A DNA stretch of 64,000 nt from an uncultured Clostridia bacterium (GCA_934500705.1 CAKSTI010000015.1:4827-68826); one strand, 5' to 3'; shown: positions 25,250 to 34,139, numbered from the stretch's first letter. Notes: generated from the letters alone by a model not told the origin. Translations and numbers: made by a program.

Positions 25250-27346
25250 ATGGAAAGAAAAGAAAAAATACTTGAATTTTTAAAGGACGACCGCTATCCG
25301 CCGGTAAACATTGAGGAAATGATGCTTATGCTCGACATTCCCTTTGATGACCGTGAGGAACTGTCGCTGATACTTGCAGAGCTTGCCGAGGACGGACTGA
25401 TTGTAAAGACAAACAAGCGAAAGTACGCCTCACCGAAAAAGCTGGGTTACACCGTGGGGAAATTTTCGGCAAACGAGCGTGGGTTCGGCTTTGTGCTCAA
25501 AGACGGCGGCGACCTTTTTATACCGGCGGCAAAGACGTGCGGAGCGTTTGACGGCGACACCGTGCTTGCCTGCACCGATGTAAAGGGCACGGATGACAGG
25601 CGCAGTGAAGGCAGAATTTTAAAAATCATATCCCGCAGTACGGACAGCATTGTTGGGACATTCCGAACAAGCAGAAACTTCGGCTTTGTGGTTGCCGACG
25701 ACAAAAAGTTTAACTTTGACATATATATTCCCAAGAAAAAATGCGCAAAGGCAAAGGACGGTCAAAAAGTCGTTGCAAAAATAACCAAGTGGCCCGAAAA
25801 CGGCAAAAACCCGGAGGGGCAAATCTCCGAAGTGCTCGGCTATCCCGAACAAAGGGGCGTGGATATTTTGTCGGTGATTAAAAACCACCACCTCGAAGCC
25901 GAGTTTAACGCCAAAGTTATGCGCCAGTGCGAGAACATCTGCGAGCAAATATCGCAGGCGGACATAGACGCAAGAGAGGATTTCAGAGATGCGTGCATCA
26001 TAACAATCGACGGTGACGACAGCCGTGACTTTGACGATGCGGTGTGCGTAAAGCGGGTGAGGGGCGGATTTGAGCTCGGCGTACACATTGCCGACGTCGC
26101 CCACTATGTAACCGAGGGCAGTCCGCTCGACAGCGAGGCGCTCTCCCGTGGAACGAGTGTGTATTTTCCGGGTACGGTTGTGCCGATGCTTCCCGAAAAA
26201 CTATCCAACGGCATTTGCAGTTTAAATCCGCACGAGGACAGACTCACGCTCTCCGTTGTGATGAAAATAAATAACAATGGCGAGGTAACGGCGCATAACA
26301 TAACCGAAGGCGTCATAAATTCCAAAGAGAGAATGACGTACGCCAATGTTACAAAGATTTTGGACGGCGACAGCGAGCTCTGCCAAAAATACAGCCACAT
26401 TGTAGCGATGCTTCACGATATGGCGGAGCTTGCAAAGATACTGCGCAAGCGCAGAATGAGCGCCGGTTCGATTGATTTTGATTTTCCGGAAACCAAGGTC
26501 AAACTTGACGAAAACGGGAAAGCGGTTGACGTGTATAAATACCGTTCGGAGATTTCCAACAAAATAATAGAGGAGTTTATGCTGATTGCGAACGAAACCG
26601 TTGCGGAGGAATTTTTCTGGGCGGACATTCCCTTTGTCTACCGTATTCACGAAAAGCCGACGCACGAAAAAATTGCCGCATTCAACGACTTTGCAAAAAA
26701 TATGGGTCTGCACCTCGGCGCAAAGGGCGAGCCGCACCCCGGCGAATTTGCGGCGCTTTTAAAGAAAGTGCACGGCACAAAGGAGGAAATGCTGATTTCA
26801 AAGATGATGCTCCGCTCGCTTATGAAAGCGAAGTACTCCCCCACGTGCGACGGACACTTCGGTCTGGCATTTAAGTACTATTGCCACTTCACCTCGCCGA
26901 TACGCCGTTATCCTGACCTTGCAATCCACCGGATTATAAAGGAATTTTTAAACAGCGGCATAACCGACAGGCGGTATTCGTACCTGAAACGCTTTGTCAG
27001 CGAGGCGGCGGCAAAGTCGAGCGATGCCGAAATCCGTGCTATGGAGGCGGAGCGTGAGGCAACGGATATGAAAAAGGCGGAGTATATGCAATCGCACATC
27101 GGCGAGCATTACAGCGCCATTGTGTCATCTGTTACGAGTTTCGGCTTTTTTGCCGAGCTTGAAAACGGCATAGAGGGTCTTGTGCGCCTTGCAGACCTCT
27201 ATGACGACTACTATGTTTTTGACGAACGTGACCTGTCGCTCCACGGCGAGAGAACAAACAAGACGTACCGCATAGGTGACAGTGTTGACATAATCGTTGC
27301 CGCCGCAAACCCGACGGCAAAGCAAATTGACTTTTATCCTGCGTGA
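25250..27346 (+). CDS. rnr: Ribonuclease R
   Basis: Processive 3'-to-5' exoribonuclease of the RNB family that degrades structured RNA and works in trans-translation with SmpB. The 698 residues contain N-terminal cold-shock-like domains, the RNB catalytic domain with TIDGDDSRDFDDAV, and a C-terminal S1 domain (about 620-695). It starts 11 bases after the Crp/Fnr stop and is followed directly by smpB. Confidence 0.96.
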   Translation: MERKEKILEFLKDDRYPPVNIEEMMLMLDIPFDDREELSLILAELAEDGLIVKTNKRKYASPKKLGYTVGKFSANERGFGFVLKDGGDLFIPAAKTCGAFDGDTVLACTDVKGTDDRRSEGRILKIISRSTDSIVGTFRTSRNFGFVVADDKKFNFDIYIPKKKCAKAKDGQKVVAKITKWPENGKNPEGQISEVLGYPEQRGVDILSVIKNHHLEAEFNAKVMRQCENICEQISQADIDAREDFRDACIITIDGDDSRDFDDAVCVKRVRGGFELGVHIADVAHYVTEGSPLDSEALSRGTSVYFPGTVVPMLPEKLSNGICSLNPHEDRLTLSVVMKINNNGEVTAHNITEGVINSKERMTYANVTKILDGDSELCQKYSHIVAMLHDMAELAKILRKRRMSAGSIDFDFPETKVKLDENGKAVDVYKYRSEISNKIIEEFMLIANETVAEEFFWADIPFVYRIHEKPTHEKIAAFNDFAKNMGLHLGAKGEPHPGEFAALLKKVHGTKEEMLISKMMLRSLMKAKYSPTCDGHFGLAFKYYCHFTSPIRRYPDLAIHRIIKEFLNSGITDRRYSYLKRFVSEAAAKSSDAEIRAMEAEREATDMKKAEYMQSHIGEHYSAIVSSVTSFGFFAELENGIEGLVRLADLYDDYYVFDERDLSLHGERTNKTYRIGDSVDIIVAAANPTAKQIDFYPA

Positions 27347-27363
27347 GCATTGGGGGCAGAATT

Positions 27364-27825
27364 ATGGAACAGAACATAAAAATCATAACACAAAACAAAA
27401 AGGCGTACCACGACTACTTTATTGAGGACACCTACGAGTGCGGCATTGCGCTTGCCGGCACGGAGGTAAAATCAATCCGTCTGGGGCACGTAAACCTTAA
27501 AGACTCGTTTGCATCTCTCAAAAGCGGCGAAGTTGTGCTCATCGGTATGCACATAAGCCCATACGAAAAAGGAAATATCTTTAACAAAGACCCCCTGCGT
27601 GACCGCAAACTTCTTATGCACAAGGCGGAAATACGCCGTCTTATCGGCAAGATTAAAGAGGACGGCTACTCTCTTGTACCGCTTAAAGTATATCTCAAAG
27701 GCTCTTTGGTTAAAGTGGAAATTGCCCTTGCACGTGGTAAAAAGAACTACGACAAGCGCAACGCCATTGCCGAAAAAGAGGCAAAGCGCAGAATAGACAG
27801 AAAAATCAAGGAATACAACCAGTAA
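27364..27825 (+). CDS. smpB: SsrA-binding protein SmpB
   Basis: Binds tmRNA and brings it to stalled ribosomes. The 153 residues contain the family core YHDYFIEDTYECGIALAGTE and the basic C-terminal tail KEAKRRIDRKIKEYN. The ATG at 27364 is preferred over an ATG at 27343 that overlaps rnr. No tmRNA gene follows in this window, although ssrA is often found nearby. Confidence 0.96.
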   Translation: MEQNIKIITQNKKAYHDYFIEDTYECGIALAGTEVKSIRLGHVNLKDSFASLKSGEVVLIGMHISPYEKGNIFNKDPLRDRKLLMHKAEIRRLIGKIKEDGYSLVPLKVYLKGSLVKVEIALARGKKNYDKRNAIAEKEAKRRIDRKIKEYNQ

Positions 27826-27928
27826 ATACCACCTTACGGCATTTTGGGGTATTTGTGAGGAATTGTATATTCAGTACCGGTCAATCCTTCTTTTTCCCTC
27901 TGAGGATATATAATCAATATATACACAG

Positions 27929-27957
27929 AAATCTTCGGTTTGAACAGCCGGAGATTT
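27929..27957 (+). terminator. Terminator of rnr-smpB
   Basis: AAATCTTCGG pairs with CCGGAGATTT (one G-U pair) over a 9-base loop and runs into TTTTTTG. It overlaps the -35 and spacer of the next promoter. Confidence 0.75.
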
Positions 27958-27968
27958 TTTGTTATAAT
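27940..27968 (+). promoter_or_regulatory. Promoter of the LysM-CAP fragment
   Basis: TTGAAC (27940-27945) and a perfect TATAAT (27963-27968) with 17-bp spacing, embedded in the smpB terminator. The short leader holds a 9-bp hairpin, TCAGGCAGT/ACTGCCTGA (27978-28014). Confidence 0.55.
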
Positions 27969-28038
27969 TTTAATGCATCAGGCAGTGGGGAGTTAGGCAG
28001 CGGGGACTGCCTGAGTAAAAGTCAAGGAGGAAAAATTA

Positions 28039-28212
28039 ATGAAAAAGACGATTGCCGCAAACCCGACAATCAAAAACCCGTCAATGATTTACCCCGGACA
28101 GAAAATTAACATTCCAGAAAACGACAGCGATGTTACAAATTACGAAAAAGAGGTAATACGCCTTGTGAACGAGGCACGTGCAAAGAACGGTCTTTCCGCC
28201 CTCACTGCCTAA
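28039..28212 (+). pseudogene. LysM-CAP chimeric fragment
   Basis: A 57-codon frame with promoter, leader hairpin and AAGGAGG ribosome site intact. After MKK it reads like the second half of a LysM repeat (AANPTIKNPSMIYPGQKINIP) and then the first residues of a CAP/SCP domain (YEKEVIRLVNEARAKNGL), ending at TAA. Spore-coat or wall proteins with a signal peptide, LysM and CAP domain are common in Clostridia. Here the signal peptide, half of LysM and nearly all of CAP are gone, so it is most likely the scar of two deletions, though a small product may still be made. Confidence 0.68.
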
Positions 28213-28296
28213 GCAAAATTTTGGGTCGGAAATTACGGGCGGTTGTTTGGTTTTTATTGGAAATTTTCCAACGCACTATTTTTTACCACACAAAAA

Positions 28297-28322
28297 CAAG
28301 GCACTGCTTTTGCAGTGCCTTG
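28297..28322 (-). terminator. Terminator of the str operon (tuf)
   Basis: 11-bp perfect stem CAAGGCACTGC/GCAGTGCCTTG with a 4-base loop, followed by TTTTTG in the minus direction, shortly after the tuf stop. Confidence 0.9.
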
Positions 28323-28343
28323 TAATATGCCGATAGGCTTAAA

Positions 28344-29546
28344 TTACTTGTTGATTGAAGATACAACGCCCGAACCAACAGTTCTGCCGCCCTCACGGAT
28401 AGCAAATCTCAAACCTTCCTCGATAGCAATAGGAGTGATAAGCTCAACTTCCATTGTTACGTTATCGCCGGGCATACACATCTCTGTGCCTTCCGGAAGC
28501 TTAATTACGCCTGTAACGTCTGTTGTTCTGAAAAAGAACTGAGGTCTGTAATTGTTAAAGAACGGTGTGTGTCTGCCGCCCTCGTCTTTTGTAAGAACGT
28601 AAACCTCACCCTTGAAAGCTGTGTGCGGGTGAATCGAATCCGGTTTTGCGAGAACCTGTCCTCTTTCGATTTCGTTTCTCTGAACACCTCTCAAAAGTGC
28701 ACCAACGTTATCTCCTGCCTGAGCCTCGTCGAGCATCTTTCTGAACATTTCGAGACCGGTGATAACAACCTTTCTCTTTTCGTCTGTAAGACCAACGATT
28801 TCAACTTCGTCGCCAACCTTTGCGATACCTCTTTCAACTCTACCTGTTGCAACAGTACCACGGCCTGTGATTGAGAATACGTCCTCAACAGGCATAAGGA
28901 ACGGCTGGTCTGCCATTCTGTCCGGTGTGGGGATATAGTCGTCAACAGCGTCCATAAGCTCGTGAATGCAAGCATACTCCGGAGCGTTCGGGTCTGTTGA
29001 TGTGCTCTCCAATACCTGCAAAGCAGAACCCTTGATAATCGGAATATCGTCACCCGGGAAGTCATACTCTGTGAGAAGCTCTCTGATTTCCATTTCAACG
29101 AGTTCGAGAAGCTCTTCGTCGTCAACCTGGTCAACCTTGTTCATAAATACAACGATGTAGGGCACGCCAACCTGTCTTGCAAGAAGAATGTGCTCTCTTG
29201 TCTGGGGCATCGGGCCGTCAGCAGCAGATACAACGAGGATTGCACCGTCCATCTGAGCAGCACCGGTAATCATATTCTTAACGTAGTCAGCGTGTCCCGG
29301 GCAGTCAACGTGTGCATAGTGTCTTGTGTCTGTTTCGTACTCAACGTGAGCGGTAGAGATTGTGATACCTCTCTCTCTCTCCTCAGGAGCCTTATCAATC
29401 TGATCATAAGCCTCAAACTGAGCCTGTCCCTTCATTGCCAATACCTTTGTGATAGCAGCGGTAAGGGTTGTTTTACCGTGGTCAACGTGACCGATGGTTC
29501 CAATGTTAACGTGCGGTTTGGTTCTTTCATATTTAGCCTTAGCCAT
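28344..29546 (-). CDS. tuf: Elongation factor Tu
   Basis: GTPase that delivers aminoacyl-tRNA to the ribosome. The 400 residues include the P-loop GHVDHGKT (about 19-26), the switch RGITI, DCPGH and NKVD. It is the last gene of the str operon, with an extra promoter just upstream that would allow the higher expression EF-Tu needs. Confidence 0.98.
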   Translation of the reverse strand: MAKAKYERTKPHVNIGTIGHVDHGKTTLTAAITKVLAMKGQAQFEAYDQIDKAPEERERGITISTAHVEYETDTRHYAHVDCPGHADYVKNMITGAAQMDGAILVVSAADGPMPQTREHILLARQVGVPYIVVFMNKVDQVDDEELLELVEMEIRELLTEYDFPGDDIPIIKGSALQVLESTSTDPNAPEYACIHELMDAVDDYIPTPDRMADQPFLMPVEDVFSITGRGTVATGRVERGIAKVGDEVEIVGLTDEKRKVVITGLEMFRKMLDEAQAGDNVGALLRGVQRNEIERGQVLAKPDSIHPHTAFKGEVYVLTKDEGGRHTPFFNNYRPQFFFRTTDVTGVIKLPEGTEMCMPGDNVTMEVELITPIAIEEGLRFAIREGGRTVGSGVVSSINK

Positions 29547-29582
29547 TAGTGTTTCCTCCTTAAAATAAATTCTATTAATTAT

Positions 29583-29611
29583 ATTTTACAATTAAATACC
29601 AAAAAAATCAA
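29583..29611 (-). promoter_or_regulatory. Internal promoter for tuf
   Basis: Minus-strand TTGATT (29606-29611) and TAAAAT (29583-29588) with 17-bp spacing in the 83-bp AT-rich gap between fusA and tuf. Confidence 0.5.
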
Positions 29612-29629
29612 TAGCAAATGTCAAAAAAA

Positions 29630-31744
29630 TTATTCTGCTTTTGCTCTTGCGCTGATGATGCTCTCCTGAACATTCTTGGGAACTTCGCTGTAATGCGACG
29701 GCTCCATTGTGTACTGTCCACGTCCCTGTGTACCTGAACGCAGATCGGTAGCGTAACCGAACATTTCGGAAAGCGGAACCTCAGCAGTTACCTGAGTAAT
29801 ACCGCCGGAGCGTACTTCCTGGCTCTTAACGAGTCCACGTCTTGAACTCAAATCGCCGATAACAAATCCGAGGTATTCGTCCGGAACTATAACGTTTACG
29901 AGCATTATAGGCTCCTTGATAACAGGGTCAGCCTTTCTCATACCTTCTTTAAACGCCATAGATGCGGCAATCTTAAATGCCATTTCCGATGAGTCGACTT
30001 CGTGGTAAGAACCGTCGATAAGAGTTACCTTTAAGTCAACTACGTTGTAGCCGGCAAGTATACCGTTCTGCATAGCGCCCTGGATACCTGCGTCAACTGC
30101 CGGAATGTATTCCTTGGGAATAGCACCGCCGACGATGCTGTTTACAAACTCGTAGCCTGAGCCTTCCTCTGTCGGCTCCATAATAATCTTAACGTGACCG
30201 TACTGACCTTTACCACCGGACTGACGAGCGTATTTGTGCTCAACTTCAACCTTTTTCCTGATAGCCTCTCTGTAAGAAACCTGAGGTTTACCAACGTTTG
30301 CCTCGACTTTAAATTCTCTTAAAAGTCTGTCAACGATGATTTCGAGGTGAAGCTCACCCATACCGGCGATGATTGTCTGACCTGTTTCCTCATCTGTATA
30401 TGTTTTGAATGTCGGGTCCTCTTCTGCAAGTTTTGCAAGCGCAAGACCCATTTTTTCCTGTCCTGCCTTTGTCTTAGGCTCAATGGCAACTCTGATAACA
30501 GGCTCCGGGAAGTCCATAGATTCAAGGATAATCGGGTGCTTTTCGTCGCAGAGTGTGTCACCTGTCGTGGTGTTTTTAAGACCAACGGCAGCGGCGATGT
30601 CACCGGAGTAAACCTTTTCTATATCCTCTCTGTGGTTAGCGTGCATTTGGAGTATTCTTCCGAGTCTTTCTTTGTTGTTCTTGCAAGCGTTAAGCACGTA
30701 AGAACCTGCCTCGATAGTACCGGAATAAACTCTGAAAAAGCACAGCTTACCAACGAACGGGTCTGTTGCAATCTTAAATGCCAGAGCGGCAAACGGAGCA
30801 TCGTCAGATGACGGTCTCTCGTCCTCCTCGTCTGTGCCCGGAATTGTACCCTTGATGTTGGGAACGTCGAGCGGAGAGGGCATATACTCAATGATTGCGT
30901 CCAAAAGGAGCTGAACGCCCTTGTTTCTGTACGCTGTTCCGCAAAGCATAGGAACAATCTCATTGTTTATTGTTGCTTTTCTGAGTGCCTTTTTAAGCTC
31001 GTCCGCTGTGATTGAGTCGGGGTCCTCGAAGTACTTTTCCATAAGAGCCTCGTCTGTTTCGGCAATAGCCTCAACCATTTTAGCTCTGTACTCCTGAGCC
31101 TTTTCGAGCATATCTGCGGGGATTTCCTCCTCGCCGTATTTTTCGCCCAGCTCATCGTAATAAATCTCGGACTTCATAGTCATAAGGTCAACTATACCTC
31201 TGAACGTGTCCTCAGCACCGATAGGAAGCTGAATGGGAACGCCGTTTGCGTGAAGTCTTTCGTGAACCATATTTTCTACGTTGTAGAAATCTGCGCCCAT
31301 AATGTCCATCTTGTTTACGAAAATCATTCTCGGAACGCCGTATTCGTCAGCCTGTCTCCAAACGGTTTCGGACTGAGGCTCAACGCCGCCCTTGGCGCAC
31401 ATAACCGTAACCGAGCCGTCGAGTACACGAAGTGATCTCTGAACCTCAACGGTAAAGTCAACGTGTCCGGGTGTGTCTATGATATTAATTCTGTTCTTAA
31501 TACCCTGGTACGGGCCCGATTTGGGCGCCCAGAAACACGTTGTAGCGGCAGATGTGATTGTTATACCACGCTCCTGCTCCTGTGCCATCCAGTCCATTGT
31601 AGCGGAACCGTCGTGCGTTTCACCGATTTTGTGGTTAATACCTGTATAGTAAAGTATTCTCTCGGTTGTGGTTGTTTTACCGGCATCAATGTGAGCCATA
31701 ATACCGATATTTCTTGTATTTTGCAAAGAATATTGTCTTGCCAA
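29630..31744 (-). CDS. fusA: Elongation factor G
   Basis: Translocase GTPase, 704 residues, with AHIDAGKTTTTERIL near the N-terminus, RGITITSA, DTPGHVDF and NKMD, and the C-terminal domains IV-V. The start is taken as TTG at 31744, giving (M)ARQYSLQNTRNIGI, because AGGAGG lies 9 bases upstream. The frame open to 31777 would overlap the ribosome site. Confidence 0.97.
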   Translation of the reverse strand: MARQYSLQNTRNIGIMAHIDAGKTTTTERILYYTGINHKIGETHDGSATMDWMAQEQERGITITSAATTCFWAPKSGPYQGIKNRINIIDTPGHVDFTVEVQRSLRVLDGSVTVMCAKGGVEPQSETVWRQADEYGVPRMIFVNKMDIMGADFYNVENMVHERLHANGVPIQLPIGAEDTFRGIVDLMTMKSEIYYDELGEKYGEEEIPADMLEKAQEYRAKMVEAIAETDEALMEKYFEDPDSITADELKKALRKATINNEIVPMLCGTAYRNKGVQLLLDAIIEYMPSPLDVPNIKGTIPGTDEEDERPSSDDAPFAALAFKIATDPFVGKLCFFRVYSGTIEAGSYVLNACKNNKERLGRILQMHANHREDIEKVYSGDIAAAVGLKNTTTGDTLCDEKHPIILESMDFPEPVIRVAIEPKTKAGQEKMGLALAKLAEEDPTFKTYTDEETGQTIIAGMGELHLEIIVDRLLREFKVEANVGKPQVSYREAIRKKVEVEHKYARQSGGKGQYGHVKIIMEPTEEGSGYEFVNSIVGGAIPKEYIPAVDAGIQGAMQNGILAGYNVVDLKVTLIDGSYHEVDSSEMAFKIAASMAFKEGMRKADPVIKEPIMLVNVIVPDEYLGFVIGDLSSRRGLVKSQEVRSGGITQVTAEVPLSEMFGYATDLRSGTQGRGQYTMEPSHYSEVPKNVQESIISARAKAE

Positions 31745-31783
31745 AATTCTCTTCCTCCTTTCTCCGATAAATGGCATTTAATA

Positions 31784-32254
31784 CTACCAGCGGTAGTGCG
31801 AGAATGCCTTGTTGGCCTCTGCCATTTTGTGTGTATCGTCTTTCTTCTTGACTGCTCCGCCCATATTGTTTACGGCGTCGAGGATTTCTCCTGCCAGTCT
31901 TTCTTTCATTGTTCTCTCATTTCTTTCACGAGAGTAACGTGTGAGCCATCTGAGGCCCAGTGTCTGCCTTCTGTCAGGTCTTACTTCGATAGGAACCTGA
32001 TATGTTGCACCGCCGACTCTTCTTGCTTTTACCTCCAAAACAGGCATAATGTTCTCCATTGCGGCATTGAACACCTCTAAGGCGTCCTTACCTGTTTTCT
32101 CTGCGATAATTTCAAAAGCGCCGTACACAATGCTCTGCGCAACACCCTTCTTTCCGTCTAACATAATGTTGTTTACGAGTTTTGTAACTACAACACTGTT
32201 ATACATCGGGTCGGGCAGAATTTCTCTCTTTGCGATATAACCTTTACGTGGCAC
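31784..32254 (-). CDS. rpsG: Ribosomal protein uS7
   Basis: 156-residue small-subunit head protein, starting at GTG 32254 (MPRKGYIAKREILPDP) behind AAGGAGG. Contains the conserved GGATYQVPIEVRPDRR. In many bacteria S7 represses its own operon by binding the rpsL-rpsG gap, which is 173 bases here. Confidence 0.97.
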   Translation of the reverse strand: MPRKGYIAKREILPDPMYNSVVVTKLVNNIMLDGKKGVAQSIVYGAFEIIAEKTGKDALEVFNAAMENIMPVLEVKARRVGGATYQVPIEVRPDRRQTLGLRWLTRYSRERNERTMKERLAGEILDAVNNMGGAVKKKDDTHKMAEANKAFSHYRW

Positions 32255-32427
32255 TTAACTTCCCTCCTTCATAATAAAATGATTTCACAGGTACTCAAAC
32301 ATTTTGTTTGCAAGTGCTCAATACAAAATATATATAATTTCATATTGCCGCACTACTTACCTTAGCTTTGTAAGTATGCCCGGCGAACCGAAACTGACTT
32401 ACGTTTAAAATTTTTACCCGGCAAAAA
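32255..32427. other. rpsL-rpsG intercistronic region
   Basis: 173 bases, unusually long for this operon. It contains an inverted segment around CAAAC-AAAAT-GTTTG (about 32305-32320) but no stem that I can match to the known S7-binding site. Possible translational control region; no reading frame is visible. Confidence 0.35.
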
Positions 32428-32838
32428 TTACTTTGCTCTCTTAGCGCCGTATTTGCTCCTTGCCTGGTTTCTGTTGGCAACACCTGATGCGTCCAATGCG
32501 CCACGGATAATGTGGTATCTTACACCCGGGAGGTCCTTAACTCTTCCTCCTCTGATAAGAACGACGCTGTGCTCCTGCAAGTTGTGACCGATACCCGGAA
32601 TGTAAGCCGAAACCTCGACGCCGTTTGTAAGTCTTACTCTGGCCATTTTACGAAGAGCCGAGTTAGGCTTTTTAGGTGTCATTGTTTTAACAGCTGTGCA
32701 AACGCCTCTCTTCTGAGGAGCACTCTGGTCTGTGGTCTTTTTCTGCAATGAGTTGAAACCAACTTGAAGTGCCGGTGCGGTAGACTTCTTTACAGATGTC
32801 TGTCTGCCCTTTCTTACTAACTGGTTAAATGTAGGCAA
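32428..32838 (-). CDS. rpsL: Ribosomal protein uS12
   Basis: 136-residue decoding-centre protein. The start is TTG at 32838 (MPTFNQLVRKG) behind AGGAGG. The streptomycin-determining region reads TPKKPNSALRK and GHNLQEHSVVLIRGGRVKDLPGVRYH, the wild-type lysines, so no streptomycin-resistance substitution is seen. Confidence 0.97.
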   Translation of the reverse strand: MPTFNQLVRKGRQTSVKKSTAPALQVGFNSLQKKTTDQSAPQKRGVCTAVKTMTPKKPNSALRKMARVRLTNGVEVSAYIPGIGHNLQEHSVVLIRGGRVKDLPGVRYHIIRGALDASGVANRNQARSKYGAKRAK

Positions 32839-32893
32839 CTATATTCACCTCCTGAAATAAAATTTATATATCAAACGCAAAAGCGCTCAATAG

Positions 32894-33136
32894 CTATTTT
32901 TCAATCACCGCAACCGACGCATCTACGTCTATGCGGCACGCCCTGCCGAGCTCCGCCTTGGAGCGCACAAGTTCCACGGGGACGCCGTTTTCCTTGCAGG
33001 ACGCAAGTATGCTCTTAGTCATCTGCGGTGCAACGTCGCCGGCGACAAAAGCCTTTTCCGCCCTTCCGGCACTGATAGTTTTCATACACCGCCGCATACC
33101 GATGACGATATTGCGGCTGCGGACTTCGTCAAGCAT
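32894..33136 (-). CDS. L7Ae-family kink-turn RNA-binding protein (YbxF-like)
   Basis: An 80-residue member of the L7Ae/L30e/S12e family, first gene of the str operon as in other Firmicutes. The core is visible in IVIGMRRCMKTISAGRAEKAFVAGD and in the CRIDVDASVAVI ending. Homologues bind kink-turn RNA; the cellular target is not firmly known. The ATG at 33136 follows AGGAGG; an upstream start at 33199 is not supported. Confidence 0.88.
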   Translation of the reverse strand: MLDEVRSRNIVIGMRRCMKTISAGRAEKAFVAGDVAPQMTKSILASCKENGVPVELVRSKAELGRACRIDVDASVAVIEK

Positions 33137-33207
33137 ATTAAAACCTCCTGTATATATTTTGCCTTGTTTTCCAAAAAATACACAGCAAAACATAAACATA
33201 CTCGTAC

Positions 33208-33237
33208 ATTATATAACAACAAACCCGATTATGTCAA
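33208..33237 (-). promoter_or_regulatory. Str operon promoter
   Basis: Perfect TTGACA (33232-33237) and perfect TATAAT (33208-33213) on the minus strand, spaced by 18 bp, directly after the AraC gene. The 70-base leader is AT-rich. Confidence 0.85.
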
Positions 33238-33243
33238 GAGTTT

Positions 33244-34068
33244 TTACATAAATTTTTTAAAATCCGTCGGAGTAAACCCCGTACAGTGCCTGAACGCCTT
33301 ATTAAACCCTGCGGTGCTCGAAAATCCGCACTCCTCGGCAACGGAGAGCATAGTTGCGCCGTTTTGCGAGCGGAGAATCTGTTTTGCCTTTTCTATGCGT
33401 TTGAGCGTGATGTAATCCCAGGTGGACAGACCGTTTAACTTTTTAAAAACGGAGCAAAAATAATTGGGGCTCATATTCGCCCTTGCCGCCACGTCATTTA
33501 AGGTGAGCGGCTCGGTAAAGTGGTCGTCGATAAAATTCATTGCACGCTCCACGGGCAGAAAATTTTCTTTCCTTATATAATGCCCGTCCCCGGACGGCGA
33601 TGCAAAGTAGCGGCTCAGCTTTACAAAAAGTTCAAGCAGGCAGGCTCTGAGCATATCCTCACCGTCCGGACGGCAGAATTCCTCCTCCATTGTAAGCAGC
33701 AGGGAGCGCACCTCGCCTATGTGCTCATTGTCACGGTTTAAGCGGTTGCCGAACTTTGGGTCGGGGTTTAGGAAAATGCTGAGATACTTTGCGCCGAAAA
33801 GTCCGTCCGAATTTCCCCACATCAGCCTCGGCTCTATCTTTATGTTCATTGTGACCATAGGTGCGGTGATGTCGGTAACGCAGTGAACTTCGTCGGTGGA
33901 AAAGATAAACACATCTCCGCTTTTTATGTCGTAAACCTTGTCCACGGTCTTGTATACTCCGCTCCCGGACTTAAAAAGTCCGATTTCAAACTCTTTGTGC
34001 TTGTGCGGCCTAAACGCCCTCTTGGAGAACGTCGGCTCGCTTATGTGCATTTTGACGGGCAGTGGCAT
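33244..34068 (-). CDS. AraC-family regulator with cupin sensor domain
   Basis: A 274-residue regulator. The N-terminal half (about 1-150) looks like the AraC cupin ligand-binding domain (RPHKHKEFEIGLFKSGSG), and the C-terminal 100 residues carry two helix-turn-helix motifs (TLNDVAARANMSPNYFCSVFKK and MLSVAEECGFSSTAGFNKAF). The ATG at 34068 follows GAGGTG. It is divergent from the enolase-superfamily gene, which it most likely activates in response to a sugar or sugar acid. Confidence 0.9.
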   Translation of the reverse strand: MPLPVKMHISEPTFSKRAFRPHKHKEFEIGLFKSGSGVYKTVDKVYDIKSGDVFIFSTDEVHCVTDITAPMVTMNIKIEPRLMWGNSDGLFGAKYLSIFLNPDPKFGNRLNRDNEHIGEVRSLLLTMEEEFCRPDGEDMLRACLLELFVKLSRYFASPSGDGHYIRKENFLPVERAMNFIDDHFTEPLTLNDVAARANMSPNYFCSVFKKLNGLSTWDYITLKRIEKAKQILRSQNGATMLSVAEECGFSSTAGFNKAFRHCTGFTPTDFKKFM

Positions 34069-34096
34069 AGTACACCTCAAATCGTAATATAGTTTG

Positions 34097-34139
34097 CAAA
34101 TATAATAATATACTTGATGACAAAAACTCAAATATAGTA
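34097..34139. promoter_or_regulatory. Direct repeats in the araC/enolase intergenic region
   Basis: CAAATATAATA (34097-34107) and CAAATATAGTA (34129-34139) share 10 of 11 bases in the same orientation and start 32 bp apart, about three helical turns. AraC-type proteins bind direct repeats. The second copy overlaps the -10 region of the enolase-side promoter. Confidence 0.4.

Larger units (their letters stand above)
27826..28343. other. Intergenic region between smpB and tuf with gene debris
   Basis: Contains, in order: the smpB terminator, an overlapping promoter, a leader hairpin, a 57-codon LysM-CAP chimera, a 20-base match to the SLOG gene (28219-28238 against 5361-5380, 19 identical) and the tuf terminator. 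I looked for a tmRNA 3' end (tRNA-like TPsiC arm with CCA) and saw none. Confidence 0.6.

Noticed and set aside
27826..28343. tmRNA (ssrA) gene after smpB
   Set aside because: The region was checked for a tRNA-like 3' end with CCA and a tag-peptide frame; neither is present. The sequence is explained by a terminator, a LysM-CAP fragment and the tuf terminator.
32255..32427. S7 autoregulatory site between rpsL and rpsG
   Set aside because: The gap is long, but no stem matching the known S7-binding structure could be drawn with confidence.
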